Positions 17,118-26,711 of a DNA stretch of 64,000 nt are shown here, one piece after another. Numbering within the stretch: the stretch's first letter is position 1; every line of letters begins with the position of its first letter. This stretch comes from Fusobacterium sp. (lineage in GTDB: Bacteria; Fusobacteriota; Fusobacteriia; Fusobacteriales; Fusobacteriaceae). Below the pieces are notes generated by a model. It was not told the DNA's origin. It searched no databases and was given only the letters and a program-made list of their open reading frames with translations. The stretch lies in contig NZ_JAWDXO010000002.1 of assembly GCF_032477075.1 (NCBI RefSeq), positions 62,001 to 126,000 of the forward strand. The letters are read 5' to 3'. The position numbers and the translations under genes are program-made.

Positions 17118-17708
17118 ATGAATATAAAACAAGCAGATTTTGTTAAATCCGCAGTTTATGAAAAAGATTACCCTGAGCAATTGAACAACATGGAATTTGC
17201 TTTTGTAGGAAGATCTAATGTAGGAAAATCCTCTTTGATCAACAGTATAACTGGCAGAAAAAAACTAGCAAAAACAAGTAAAACTCCAGGAAGGACTCAA
17301 CTTATAAACTATTTCAAAATAAATAATGAATTCTTTATAGTTGATCTTCCAGGATATGGATTTGCCAAGGTACCTAAAGAAATGAAAGCTGAATGGGGAA
17401 AAACAATGGATAGATATATTGCCAGTCCAAGAAAAAAATTGGTTTTTGTTCTTTTAGATATAAGAAGAATCCCTAGTCAGGAAGATATAGAAATGCTTGT
17501 ATACCTTGATCATCATGATATCCCTTTTAAAATAATTTTTACTAAAATGGATAAAGTTTCAAATAATGAAAAATTTAAAATAATGAAAGAAATAAAGAAA
17601 AAAATAGAATTTCATAATGAAGATGTTTTCTTCCATTCTTCACTTTCAGATAATGGAAAAGAAGATATTCTTAACTTTATAGAAACTATGCTGGAAAATA
17701 AAAATTAA
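17118..17708 (+). CDS. engB: Ribosome-biogenesis GTPase YsxC/EngB
   Basis: 196 aa, usual size. This GTPase takes part in late 50S assembly. G1 GRSNVGKSSLI (about residue 30), G2 TPGRTQ, G3 DLPGYGFA and G4 TKMDK are all present. It follows lon by 22 bases with a GTGAGG-type site; the lon-engB-valS order fits growth and quality-control grouping seen across the run. Complete. Confidence 0.96.
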   Translation: MNIKQADFVKSAVYEKDYPEQLNNMEFAFVGRSNVGKSSLINSITGRKKLAKTSKTPGRTQLINYFKINNEFFIVDLPGYGFAKVPKEMKAEWGKTMDRYIASPRKKLVFVLLDIRRIPSQEDIEMLVYLDHHDIPFKIIFTKMDKVSNNEKFKIMKEIKKKIEFHNEDVFFHSSLSDNGKEDILNFIETMLENKN

Positions 17709-17744
17709 ATATTTTATATATAAGTTTATTGGGAGGAATTTTAA

Positions 17745-20405
17745 ATGGAAGAACTTAATAAGACTTATTCCCCTAAGGAAATAGAGTCAAAATGGTATAA
17801 GATCTGGGAAGATTCTAAATACTTTGCTGGAAAAATGGAAGAAGGAAAAGAAAGCTATTCAATAGTTATTCCTCCTCCAAACGTCACTGGTATACTTCAT
17901 ATGGGGCATATACTTAATAACTCTATCCAAGATACTCTAGTAAGATATAAAAGAATGTGTGGTTTTAATACTTTATGGCTTCCAGGATGTGATCATGCTG
18001 GAATAGCTACTCAAAATAAAGTTGAAAGAAAACTTGCTGAAGAAGGATTAAAGAAAGAAGATTTAGGAAGAGAAAAATTTATTGAAGAAACTTGGAAATG
18101 GAAAGAAAAACATGGAGGTATCATCACTACTCAATTAAGAAAAATTGGAGCTTCTCTTGACTGGGATAGAGAAAGATTCACAATGGATGAAGGGCTTTCA
18201 AAAGCTGTAAGGGAAATATTTGTTCACTTATACAATGATGGACTCATCTATCAGGGTGAATACATGGTAAACTGGTGTCCAAGATGTGGTACTGCCATTG
18301 CTGATGATGAAGTTGAACATGTAGAGAAAGATGGTCATTTATGGTATGTAAAATATCCAGTGAAAGATTCTGATGAATTCATAATAATAGCTACTTCAAG
18401 ACCTGAAACTATGCTGGCTGATGTAGCAGTTGCTGTACATCCTGAAGATGACAGATATAAACATCTTATAGGAAAAAAACTTATTCTCCCTCTAGTGGGA
18501 AGAGAAATTCCTGTAATAGCTGATGATTATGTAGATAGAGAGTTTGGAACTGGAGCTCTAAAAATAACTCCTGCTCATGACCCTAATGACTTTAATGTTG
18601 GAAAAAAACATGATCTTCTTATAATAAATATGCTTACAAAAGAAGCTACAGTTACTGATGAATTTCCTAAATATGCTGGTCTAGATAGGTTTGAAGCTAG
18701 AAAAATAATAGTTGAGGACTTAAAAGAAACTGGTGCACTTATTAAAGTAGAAAATATAAAACATAATGTAGGTCAATGCTATAGGTGTCAGACTGTAGTA
18801 GAACCAAGAGTTTCTAAACAATGGTTTGTAAAAACTGAAACTCTGGCTCAAAAAGCTTTAGAAGTAGTAAAAAATGGCGAAATAAAAATTATGCCTAAAA
18901 GAATGGAAAAAATCTATTATAACTGGCTTGAAAATATCAGGGATTGGTGTATCTCAAGACAACTTTGGTGGGGACATAGAATCCCTGCTTGGTATGGTCC
19001 TGACAAATACATTTTTGTAGCAAGAGATGAAACTGAAGCTAAAGAAATGGCAGCTAAACATTATGGAAAAGAAGTTGACTTAATTCAAGAAGAAGATGTA
19101 CTTGATACTTGGTTCTCATCTGCATTATGGCCTTTTTCTACAATGGGATGGCCTGAAAAAACTAAAGAACTTGAAACTTTCTATCCTACATCTACACTTG
19201 TAACAGGAGCAGATATAATCTTCTTCTGGGTAGCTAGAATGATCATGTTTGGATTATATGAAATGAAAGAAATTCCTTTTAAAGACGTATTTTTCCATGG
19301 AATTGTAAGAGATGAAATTGGAAGAAAAATGTCTAAATCTTTAGGAAATTCTCCTGATCCATTAAATCTGATAGATGAATTTGGTGCAGATGCCATCAGA
19401 TTTTCTATGATATATAACACATCTCAAGGACAGGATGTACATTTTTCTGAAAAACTTCTTGAGATGGGACGAAATTTTGCTAATAAAATATGGAATGTTG
19501 CAAGATTTGTTATTATTAATTTAGAAAATTTTGATGTAAAATCTGTAAATAAAGAAGATCTTAAACTTGAATTGGTTGATAAATGGATATTCTCTAGAAT
19601 GAATGAAACTTCTAAAGAAGTAGCTGAGTATATTGATAAGTTCCAATTAGATGATGCTGCTAAAGCTGTTTATGAATTCTTAAGAGGAGACTTCTGCGAC
19701 TGGTATGTTGAACTTGCAAAAGTAAGACTATACAATGATGATGACGCTGGAAAAGCATCTAAAACAACTGCTCAGTATGTACTTTGGACTGTATTAGAAA
19801 CTGGACTTAGAATGCTTCACCCATTTATGCCATTCATAACAGAAGAAATTTGGCAAAAAATTAAAGTTGAAGGAGATTCTATCATGATACAGGAATATCC
19901 TGTAGCTGATGAATCACTAATCAACAGAGATATTGAAAATTCTTTTGAATATATTAAAGAAGTTATTTCTTCTTTAAGAAATATAAAAGCTGAAATGGGA
20001 ATATCTCCAGCTAAAGAAGTAAAAGTAATTATCAAAACTTCTGATGAAATGGAGTTAAAAACTCTTGAAGATAACTATATCTTCATAACTAAATTAGCTA
20101 AAATAGAAGAACTTAAATATGGAAAAGATATGGCAAAACCTGACCAAAGCGGATTCAGGGTAGCTAGAAATTCTGAAGTATATATGATACTTACTGGACT
20201 TTTAAATGCTGAAGTTGAAATTAAAAAAATACAGGAACAAATAGAAAAAGTGCAAAAAGATCTTGATAAAGTTAATACAAAACTTTCCGATGAAAGATTT
20301 ACTTCTAAAGCTCCTGTACATATTCTAGAAAGAGAAAGAAGAATTCAAAAAGAATATCAAGATAAAATGGACAAACTTACTGAAAACCTTAAGAACTTTA
20401 TATAA
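17745..20405 (+). CDS. valS: Valine-tRNA ligase
   Basis: 886 aa, typical for class I ValRS. It charges tRNA-Val and edits misactivated threonine. Visible are PNVTGILHMGHI (HIGH motif, about residue 45), the zinc-like cluster NWCPRCGTAI, the editing-domain segment TSRPETMLADVAVAVHP, GRKMSKSLGNSPDP (KMSKS, about 530), the anticodon-binding domain with HPFMPFITEEIWQ, and a C-terminal coiled coil (about 815-886). The upstream gap is only 36 bases, so there is no room for a T-box leader. It starts after GGGAGG. Confidence 0.98.
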   Translation: MEELNKTYSPKEIESKWYKIWEDSKYFAGKMEEGKESYSIVIPPPNVTGILHMGHILNNSIQDTLVRYKRMCGFNTLWLPGCDHAGIATQNKVERKLAEEGLKKEDLGREKFIEETWKWKEKHGGIITTQLRKIGASLDWDRERFTMDEGLSKAVREIFVHLYNDGLIYQGEYMVNWCPRCGTAIADDEVEHVEKDGHLWYVKYPVKDSDEFIIIATSRPETMLADVAVAVHPEDDRYKHLIGKKLILPLVGREIPVIADDYVDREFGTGALKITPAHDPNDFNVGKKHDLLIINMLTKEATVTDEFPKYAGLDRFEARKIIVEDLKETGALIKVENIKHNVGQCYRCQTVVEPRVSKQWFVKTETLAQKALEVVKNGEIKIMPKRMEKIYYNWLENIRDWCISRQLWWGHRIPAWYGPDKYIFVARDETEAKEMAAKHYGKEVDLIQEEDVLDTWFSSALWPFSTMGWPEKTKELETFYPTSTLVTGADIIFFWVARMIMFGLYEMKEIPFKDVFFHGIVRDEIGRKMSKSLGNSPDPLNLIDEFGADAIRFSMIYNTSQGQDVHFSEKLLEMGRNFANKIWNVARFVIINLENFDVKSVNKEDLKLELVDKWIFSRMNETSKEVAEYIDKFQLDDAAKAVYEFLRGDFCDWYVELAKVRLYNDDDAGKASKTTAQYVLWTVLETGLRMLHPFMPFITEEIWQKIKVEGDSIMIQEYPVADESLINRDIENSFEYIKEVISSLRNIKAEMGISPAKEVKVIIKTSDEMELKTLEDNYIFITKLAKIEELKYGKDMAKPDQSGFRVARNSEVYMILTGLLNAEVEIKKIQEQIEKVQKDLDKVNTKLSDERFTSKAPVHILERERRIQKEYQDKMDKLTENLKNFI

Positions 20406-20484
20406 TACTAAAAATCTATTTTAAAAAATTTAAGAAAGTTGTATAATAAAATTGTAAGAAGGCTTTTTTAAGGAGGTAGATTTT

Positions 20485-20799
20485 ATGAATTTACAAGAAA
20501 TGGTTTTCAGAGCTCTTTTGGACTATGAAGCTCAAGGGGCAATATATATAGAAAAAGAAAAAGTAACACTTGGCTGTATGGCAAATGGAAGTGAAATGGA
20601 AACTGTAAGAAAATTTCTAACCACTGTTGAATTACAGAAAAAATTTAAAGATCATACTTTAAATGATATCAATAAGGCTGTACAAAGTCTTGTAGAAAAA
20701 GACTTTATAAAAGCTAGAATAATTACTACTACCACTGGTATTAATTTCTATGAACTTCTTAATAGCGAATGTGATTTAGAAGAGTTCTTAGAAGGATAA
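20485..20799 (+). CDS. Small protein of unknown function downstream of valS
   Basis: 104 aa, acidic C-terminus, no signal peptide or membrane segment. Helical segments at both ends (MNLQEMVFRALLDYEAQG and INKAVQSLVEKDFIKAR) bracket a short beta-like part; the second half resembles a small winged-helix-like arrangement but I cannot assign a family. AAGGAGG lies 8 bases before the ATG, and codon use matches the neighbours, so it is very likely translated. A TATAAT at about 20441 in the 79-base gap could be its own -10. A terminator follows at 20821. Confidence 0.75.
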   Translation: MNLQEMVFRALLDYEAQGAIYIEKEKVTLGCMANGSEMETVRKFLTTVELQKKFKDHTLNDINKAVQSLVEKDFIKARIITTTTGINFYELLNSECDLEEFLEG

Positions 20800-20820
20800 A
20801 ATCATTTTATTTTGAGAATA

Positions 20821-20866
20821 AGGCTGGCTCAAAAGCTAATTTTGACCAGCCTATTATTTTATTTTT
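20821..20866 (+). terminator. Rho-independent terminator ending the valS run
   Basis: AGGCTGG(C)TCAAAA pairs with TTTTGACCAGCCT around a short loop, with one bulged C, followed by ATTATTTTATTTTTATT. It ends only a few bases before the GAGGAGG of the HAD gene, leaving no room for another promoter between them. Confidence 0.8.
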
Positions 20867-20881
20867 ATTGAGGAGGATTAA

Positions 20882-21664
20882 ATGATAAAAGCTGTATTTT
20901 TTGATATTGATGGGACTCTTGTAAGCTTTAAAACTCACAAAGTTCCTGAAAGTACAATGAAGGCTTTTGAGCTGCTTCATGAAAAAGGAATAAAAACATT
21001 TGTTGCAACAGGAAGACATCCATCAATTATGTCATTAGGTAATAATCTTGATCAATTAAAATTTGATGGCTATGTTACTCTTAATGGACAATATTGTTTC
21101 AATAATAAAGAAATAATCTATAAAAACAGTATATCTCCTGAGGATATAAAAAACCTTGTTGAATTTTTAAAAGATTATCCTCATCCATGTGGTTTTGTAG
21201 AAGGGGAAGGAGGAATGTACATCAATCATATAAATGATGATGTTAAAAATGTTTTGGAGGCTGTAAATCTCCCTATGCTCCCTGTTAAAGATATATCAAG
21301 AGCCTTAGGAAATGAGGTATTTCAATTAAATCCTTATATATCTCCTGAAGAAGAACATATTTTTATGAATGTACTAAAGAATTGTGAAGCTACAAGATGG
21401 AATCCATTATTTCTAGATGTTATTCCAGCTGGTGGTGGAAAACACGTAGCTGTAGAAAAAATAAGGAAATATTATGGATTTTCTAAAGAAGAAACTATGG
21501 CCTTTGGTGATGGTGGAAATGATATTACTATGCTCATAAATGTAGGAATAGGGGTTGCTATGGGAAATGCTAATGAAGATGTAAAATTAGTTGCTGATTA
21601 TGTTACTGATACAGTGGATAATGATGGTATTTTTAAAGCCCTTAAACATTTTTCTATTATTTAA
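20882..21664 (+). CDS. HAD-superfamily Cof-type phosphatase
   Basis: 260 aa, the Cof/YbjI class (IIB cap) of HAD hydrolases. Motif I is FFDIDGTLV at residue 6-14 (nucleophile Asp8), motif II Thr in FVATGRHP, motif III Lys in the GGGKHVAVEKI segment and motif IV FGDGGNDITML. Such enzymes dephosphorylate small phosphorylated sugars or cofactors; the substrate cannot be told from sequence. GAGGAGG precedes the ATG. It starts right behind a terminator, so its transcription may depend on read-through. Confidence 0.88.
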   Translation: MIKAVFFDIDGTLVSFKTHKVPESTMKAFELLHEKGIKTFVATGRHPSIMSLGNNLDQLKFDGYVTLNGQYCFNNKEIIYKNSISPEDIKNLVEFLKDYPHPCGFVEGEGGMYINHINDDVKNVLEAVNLPMLPVKDISRALGNEVFQLNPYISPEEEHIFMNVLKNCEATRWNPLFLDVIPAGGGKHVAVEKIRKYYGFSKEETMAFGDGGNDITMLINVGIGVAMGNANEDVKLVADYVTDTVDNDGIFKALKHFSII

Positions 21665-21960
21665 AAAATATACAATTTTTTATATTAAATATATTAAAAA
21701 AATCCTTTTTATTATATTCTAATTATCGCATTATTTCTTAAACTAAAGTTCAATATATAAAAAATTTATGGAACTTAAATTTTCATTTCATTTTTGCGAA
21801 CTTTTTATTCTAAATTAAAACGATATTTTATTTTTTTTAAAAAATAAATGAAATTATTTTGATTTTTTTATAAAAAAATTATGAATTATAAAAATTTTAT
21901 GATAAAATAGATGTACACATAGTTATTTATTACATATATATTTCTTTGGGGAGTGGTCAA
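21665..21960 (+). promoter_or_regulatory. Intergenic region before the LysR gene, probable promoter and operator
   Basis: About 295 bases of A/T-rich DNA with no open frame. Close to the LysR gene it holds TGATAAAAT (21900-21908, an extended -10 shape) and, just upstream, TTAT-N5-ATAA, which has the T-N11-A architecture of a LysR-type binding box. Both are weak matches in such AT-rich sequence, and autoregulation is only suggested. Confidence 0.3.
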
Positions 21961-22833
21961 ATGGATTTACATTATTTAAAAATATTTTATGAAGTAGCAA
22001 AAGAGAAAAGTTTTACTAAAGCAGCAAGCAAACTTTACATCAATCAATCAGCTGTATCTATTCAAGTTAAAAAATTTGAAGAGATTTTAAATGCAAAACT
22101 TTTTGACAGAAGTTCTAAAAAAATCAAGCTTACTTATACTGGTGAAGCTTTATATAAAATGGCTGAAGATATATTTGACAAAGTTAAAAGAGCAGAAAAA
22201 GAAATCTCTAGAATTATTGATTTAGATAGAGCCAGAATCTCTATAGGAGCTACATCTGTTATTGGTGAACCTCTTATCCCTAGATTAATGAAAGGGTTTT
22301 CTAAAGCTCATGAAGAAATTGAATATGATGTAACTATTGCTGACAAGGCTTGGCTTTTAAAACTGTTAAAAGAAGGTGATCTTGATATCCTTATTATAGA
22401 CGAAGAACATATTACTGACTCTAACCTTGAAGTTTTAACTATTGAAAAAATGCCTTATGTTCTTGTAAGTAAAAAAGAGTATCATAGTATGGAAAGTGTA
22501 TCTAAAGATCCACTTATCACTAGAAAAACTATTCCTAATAACAATGAAGCTATTGCTGTAATTGAAGATAAATACAGAATATCTTTTGATACGAAAATAT
22601 CTGTACTTGGTAATCTTGAAGTAATAAAGGGAATGGTAAGAGAAGAGATAGGGAATGTAATCCTTCCTTATTATGCAGTTCATAAAGAGATCGAAAGAGG
22701 AGAATTTAAAATAATCTATAAAGTTAATGAAGTAAAAGATGGATATCAAGTAGTTATCACTAAAGATAAGAAAAGTCTTATTCAAATTATCAAATTCATC
22801 AACTTTATCCAAGATTATAAGATTCAGTATTAG
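21961..22833 (+). CDS. LysR-family transcriptional regulator
   Basis: 290 aa from the ATG at 21961, preceded by GGGGAGTGG; an in-frame upstream start at 21946 lies in that binding site. The N-terminal winged helix-turn-helix is classic: DLHYLKIFYEVAKEKSFTKA, then ASKLYINQSAVSIQVKKFEE (residues 1-45), followed by a linker helix and a periplasmic-binding-like effector domain. Its ligand and targets are unknown. The gene for a GmhA-like isomerase begins 8 bases later, so it may share a transcript and possibly a pathway with it. Confidence 0.93.
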   Translation: MDLHYLKIFYEVAKEKSFTKAASKLYINQSAVSIQVKKFEEILNAKLFDRSSKKIKLTYTGEALYKMAEDIFDKVKRAEKEISRIIDLDRARISIGATSVIGEPLIPRLMKGFSKAHEEIEYDVTIADKAWLLKLLKEGDLDILIIDEEHITDSNLEVLTIEKMPYVLVSKKEYHSMESVSKDPLITRKTIPNNNEAIAVIEDKYRISFDTKISVLGNLEVIKGMVREEIGNVILPYYAVHKEIERGEFKIIYKVNEVKDGYQVVITKDKKSLIQIIKFINFIQDYKIQY

Positions 22834-22841
22834 GAGGTTGA

Positions 22842-23417
22842 ATGAACTTAATAGATTCATACAAGATAGAGCTTGAACTTCTTGAAAATTTTATTAAAGA
22901 AGAAGAAAAGAGAAAAGAAACTGAAAAAACTGCTGAAGCTTTAGCAGAAGTTTTTAACAATGGAAATAAAGTATTAATCTGTGGCAATGGTGGAAGCAAC
23001 TGTGATGCTTTACATTTTGCTGAAGAATTTACAGGGAGATTCAGAGGAGACAGAAGAGCTCTTCCTGCTATAGCAATATCAGAATCATCTCATATAACTT
23101 GTGTAGGTAATGACTATGGATTTGATTATGTCTTTTCAAGAGGTGTAGAAGCCTATGGAAAGCCTGGAGATATGTTTATAGGTATTTCTACAAGCGGAAA
23201 CTCTGGCAATGTGATTAAAGCTGTAGAGGCTGCTAGGAAGATAGGGATGAAAACTTGTGTACTACTTGGAAAAGATGGAGGAAAACTTAAAGGAATGTGT
23301 GATTATGAATTTATCATTCCAGGAAAGACTTCTGACAGAGTACAGGAAATACATATGATGATACTTCACATCATTATAGAAGGTGTAGAAAGAATAATGT
23401 TCCCTGAGAACTACTAA
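22842..23417 (+). CDS. gmhA: Phosphoheptose isomerase-like SIS-domain protein
   Basis: 191 aa, the size of GmhA, which converts sedoheptulose 7-phosphate to D-glycero-D-manno-heptose 7-phosphate for LPS inner core. SIS-domain signatures are GNGGSNCDALHFAEEFTGRF (about 48-67), ISTSGNSGNV (about 110-120) and a C-terminal HMMILHIIIEGVE with the zinc/active-site His. AGGAGG precedes the ATG. Other SIS isomerases are possible but length and motifs favour GmhA. Located just outside the glycan cluster, where heptose would be needed. Confidence 0.85.
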   Translation: MNLIDSYKIELELLENFIKEEEKRKETEKTAEALAEVFNNGNKVLICGNGGSNCDALHFAEEFTGRFRGDRRALPAIAISESSHITCVGNDYGFDYVFSRGVEAYGKPGDMFIGISTSGNSGNVIKAVEAARKIGMKTCVLLGKDGGKLKGMCDYEFIIPGKTSDRVQEIHMMILHIIIEGVERIMFPENY

Positions 23418-23420
23418 CAT

Positions 23421-23457
23421 AAAAAGAGCCTGAATAAATATATTCAAGCTCTTTTTT
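23421..23457. terminator. Bidirectional terminator between gmhA and HU-like genes
   Basis: AAAAAGAGC-C-TGAATA and TATTCA-A-GCTCTTTTTT pair with one mismatch around a short loop. T-runs are present on both strands, so it can end transcription from gmhA on the plus strand and from the HU-like pair on the minus strand. Confidence 0.85.
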
Positions 23458-23490
23458 GATTTAAAGAAATGTGAAAAATAATTTAAATTC

Positions 23491-23772
23491 TTAATTTATT
23501 TCCAGTACTTTTGACTGTACAAATTTTATTGTTTTTTTAGGAATAATTTCTCTCACATCTTTTGATGTTGGACTTCCTATTCTTCTTTTTTTTCTTTTTA
23601 AAAGTGAAAATGTTCCTTTGTTTTTAAATTTTACCTCTTCATCCATAGCTGTTACTTCTGCTATAAGGTTAAATATCTCTTCTATTTCTTCCCTTGCTTC
23701 TTTATCTTCTATTGTTTCATCCTGTTCTCTTCTCAATTTTTTGTAATATGATACAAATTCTCTAGTGTTCAT
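23491..23772 (-). CDS. HU/IHF-like DNA-binding protein, distal copy
   Basis: 93 aa. The C-terminal half follows the bacterial histone-like pattern: VKFKNKGTFSLLKRKKRRIG matches the strand-turn 'gFGtF...k.r.aR.g' of HU, then GSPTSKDVREIIPKK and a closing KFVQSKVL. The N-terminal half is helical but diverges from canonical HU (acidic, with an insertion around residues 15-30). It may bend or coat DNA. Its start overlaps the end of the neighbouring HU-like gene by 11 bases, so the two are translated together and may form a heterodimer; that is inference. Confidence 0.7.
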   Translation of the reverse strand: MNTREFVSYYKKLRREQDETIEDKEAREEIEEIFNLIAEVTAMDEEVKFKNKGTFSLLKRKKRRIGSPTSKDVREIIPKKTIKFVQSKVLEIN

Positions 23773-24073
23773 ATTCCTCCTCTATCAGAGTATTGAGTTC
23801 ATTCACTTTATCTATCATTTTCATTCTAGGCTTAAATTTAATAACTTTCTTTTCTTCTGTTATCATCATTTCTCTAGTTGCCAGATTTAATATTTTTCTG
23901 GATTTTACTTCTTTCTTTTCAAATATTCCCCAATCTTTTATTATTACTTTATCCTCTTCTTCTAAAACATCAAAAAGAGCTTTCCAGAAAGAATCTAATC
24001 TTTCTTTTGCTTCTCTTATGCTTTTTAGATTCCTTCTTTCCTTATATAAGGTTAAAAACTCTTTTTCTGTCAT
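23762..24073 (-). CDS. HU/IHF-like DNA-binding protein, proximal copy
   Basis: 103 aa. Helical N-terminal part followed by the HU-type strand pattern VIIKDWGIFEKKEVKSRKIL and TEEKKVIKFKPRMKMIDKVN, where GIF replaces the usual GTF and the arm is clearly divergent. First gene of a two-gene unit, with AAAGGAAT before its ATG. It lacks the canonical R-x-G-R-N-P tip (the region reads RKILNLATREMM), so classical proline-driven bending is doubtful. Family assignment is moderate. Confidence 0.62.
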   Translation of the reverse strand: MTEKEFLTLYKERRNLKSIREAKERLDSFWKALFDVLEEEDKVIIKDWGIFEKKEVKSRKILNLATREMMITEEKKVIKFKPRMKMIDKVNELNTLIEEEYEH

Positions 24074-24291
24074 TTTTATTCCTTTCTTTTGACATTTGTT
24101 GAAATAAGATATTTTTTATCAATTTTATGTATGTTTATTCTCATGAACATTGAAATAAATAGAATTATTTTTAAATTAAAATATAACATTATCAAAAACA
24201 TAAAAAACACTTTATATATTTCAATTAATATCATCAAAATATTTTATTTAAATCAATATAACTAAAAAATTAGCCACTATTATAATAATTT

Positions 24292-25704
24292 TTATCTAAA
24301 AATATTATAAAATTTTTTTATAATATTTTTTGCAATATCAAAATATAATATTACTATTACAAATTCCAATAATAACCCCAATATAACTGTATAATAAATC
24401 TTATTGGTAAATGTCAAATATAAACTATAAAATATTATTAAAATAATAGTAAAATATGCTCTTTTTAAGTTAAATTTAAAATTTATAGATTTAATGGAAA
24501 AATATGTTCGCAAAATAAAAAATAATATATAAGTTATTCCAGTAGAAATAGCTGCTCCTTTTGCTCCAAATTTAGGGATTAAAAAAAAATTTCCAAGTCC
24601 GTTAAACAAAGTTACTATAAAAGTCAAGAGCATTATTATGGTTGTCTTTTTTCGAAATACAAGCCCTACAACTGTAACTTCAGAAAGGGTATACATTATT
24701 GGAATAAAAATTAACATTGGAAAAATATTCATGCTATCCATATATTTATTTCCTAAAAATAAAAGAATTATATCTTTACTTAATAAAACTCCTACTCCTA
24801 TCATAAAAAAAAATATAGCCACATAATCAAAAATATTTTCAAAAAATTTTAAATTTTCTGGATTCTTACTATATTTTTCATAAGCAACTGGTGTCCAAAA
24901 CATTGTAAATCCTTGTTGAATTGTATTTATCAATGCTATAACTTTAAAAGCTACAGAATATATTCCAACTTCATAACTTGTAGAATAATTCTGAATCATA
25001 ATTTTATCCAATGACTGAAAAACCCATATTAATATTACAGATACAGATAAAGGAGCACTGTAGAAAAAAATTTCTTTTTTATCAAAAGAACTTTTTGTAC
25101 AAAATTTCCAAATTTTTCTTTGATGAATAATCGCAATAAGTGTAATAATAATCAAAGAAAATATATTAGAATATAAAATAACTTTATAACTGTCAAAATA
25201 ATATTTATAAAGTAACAATATGAAGATAAACTTCAAAACTTGAGTCATTATATTTAACAATGAATATAATTTTCCTAATTGGTTCATTCTTATTATTAAC
25301 ATTGAAAATCTATTAAAAAAATAAATTAAACTTCCTAATACAATTCCTTTAAAAATAAAATTATCATTTTCTCCTGAAAGAAAACTTGACACCTCATTTT
25401 TAAAAAAGGAAATTACAGATAATATTAATATTAACATAATAATTGGATAAAATATGCAAGTATATAACAATCCTCCTCTCAATTCTTCCTTTTCCTCATA
25501 AAAGTATCGCATAAATCCTTGATCCATTCCTAAAAATGAGATTAAAACTATTATATTTATTAGTATTTCAATTAAAGAATAAATTCCATATTCTGGTGGT
25601 GATAACATTCTTGTAGTAATTGGAACAGTAATAATTCCTATAATTATACTTATATAATTACCAAAAGAAAAAGAAATAAATTTTTTTAATAATTTTTCCT
25701 CCAA
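24292..25704 (-). CDS. Wzx-type polysaccharide flippase
   Basis: 470 aa with about 12-14 hydrophobic helices across its length, the MATE/MOP-fold flippase pattern. KKFISFSFGNYISIIIGIIT at the start and TRMLSPPEYGIYSLIEILIN are typical of O-antigen/capsule flippases, which move lipid-linked repeat units across the inner membrane. It begins at TTG 25704 with AAGGAGG five bases upstream, overlapping the preceding glycosyltransferase by 19 bases. It is the last gene of the cluster on this strand. No clear terminator was seen behind it. Confidence 0.88.
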   Translation of the reverse strand: MEEKLLKKFISFSFGNYISIIIGIITVPITTRMLSPPEYGIYSLIEILINIIVLISFLGMDQGFMRYFYEEKEELRGGLLYTCIFYPIIMLILILSVISFFKNEVSSFLSGENDNFIFKGIVLGSLIYFFNRFSMLIIRMNQLGKLYSLLNIMTQVLKFIFILLLYKYYFDSYKVILYSNIFSLIIITLIAIIHQRKIWKFCTKSSFDKKEIFFYSAPLSVSVILIWVFQSLDKIMIQNYSTSYEVGIYSVAFKVIALINTIQQGFTMFWTPVAYEKYSKNPENLKFFENIFDYVAIFFFMIGVGVLLSKDIILLFLGNKYMDSMNIFPMLIFIPIMYTLSEVTVVGLVFRKKTTIIMLLTFIVTLFNGLGNFFLIPKFGAKGAAISTGITYILFFILRTYFSIKSINFKFNLKRAYFTIILIIFYSLYLTFTNKIYYTVILGLLLEFVIVILYFDIAKNIIKKFYNIFR

Positions 25705-26711
25705 TAATTCCTCCTTTTTATTTTTTTAAAAAACAAATATAAAAATTTTAAACTTTCTCCTAAATATATATTTTTTTTATAAAAATATATTAATATCATG
25801 TATTTATCCTCTATTAGATTTAGCTCAATTTTTTTTAAATCTTTATAAAACAGTTTATATAAAATTTTAAACTGTATATTTTCTTGAACAGAAGAACTCC
25901 AATAAGTATGCCTTAACAAATGAATATAGACATAAGTATATTTATATATACCTATGTATTTTTTATAGATTTCTAATTTTTTATTTTTTTTTAAAAATGT
26001 TATTATTTTAATATATACCTTTAAATAGCTCATAATATTTATATTTGTATTCATCATACTATTTTTTCTTTGACAATAATAATATAAAGGTTCATTTATT
26101 TTTCCTATTCTTTTACTTTTTAGAATAAGTTTAGGCATTGTAGCTCCATCTTCTCCATATGAAATATTTGTAGGATGCCAAATTTCATTTTCAATATATA
26201 AATCTCTTCTCCACATCTTATTCCATATACTAGGTAATCCTTCTCCTAAAAAAAACTTTTTCAAATATTTTTTATTATAGATAATTTCATTTTCCTTTAT
26301 TTCTCCATCTTTTAAAACCATATTTTCTTTACTATTTTTTTCATAATAAAAATTAACATCACAAATAACAACATCTAATTTATATTTTTTAGCTTTATTA
26401 ATCATCTTTTCTATCATAAATTTATCTATAAAGTCATCTGAATCAACATGAAGAATATATTCTCCTTTAGCAATTTTAATGCCTTCATTTCTTGCAGCAG
26501 AAAGTCCTTCATTTTTTTTATTGATAAGAGTCACTCTAGAGTCTAATAAAAACTCTTTTATTTCATCAATAGAATTATCCTTAGTTCCATCATTTATAAT
26601 AATTATTTCAATATTTTTATATGACTGATTAATAATTTGTTTTATACAGCGATAAATATACATTTCAACATTATATACTGGTATTATCACACTTACTTCT
26701 ATATTATTCAT
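25686..26711 (-). CDS. Family 2 glycosyltransferase
   Basis: 341 aa. GT-A fold starts at once: VSVIIPVYNVEMYIYRCI, IEIIIINDGTKDNS and the metal-binding DSDD in ILHVDSDDFIDKF (about 90-100). The C-terminal part is Lys- and aromatic-rich and probably peripheral to the membrane. It would add a sugar to the lipid-linked repeat unit on the cytoplasmic face; donor and linkage are unknown. It overlaps the upstream phosphodiesterase gene by 4 bases (ATGA). Confidence 0.9.
   Translation of the reverse strand: MNNIEVSVIIPVYNVEMYIYRCIKQIINQSYKNIEIIIINDGTKDNSIDEIKEFLLDSRVTLINKKNEGLSAARNEGIKIAKGEYILHVDSDDFIDKFMIEKMINKAKKYKLDVVICDVNFYYEKNSKENMVLKDGEIKENEIIYNKKYLKKFFLGEGLPSIWNKMWRRDLYIENEIWHPTNISYGEDGATMPKLILKSKRIGKINEPLYYYCQRKNSMMNTNINIMSYLKVYIKIITFLKKNKKLEIYKKYIGIYKYTYVYIHLLRHTYWSSSVQENIQFKILYKLFYKDLKKIELNLIEDKYMILIYFYKKNIYLGESLKFLYLFFKKIKRRNYWRKNY

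Noticed and set aside
17709..17744. T-box leader for valS
   Set aside because: The gap is only 36 bases and contains no antiterminator-like structure.
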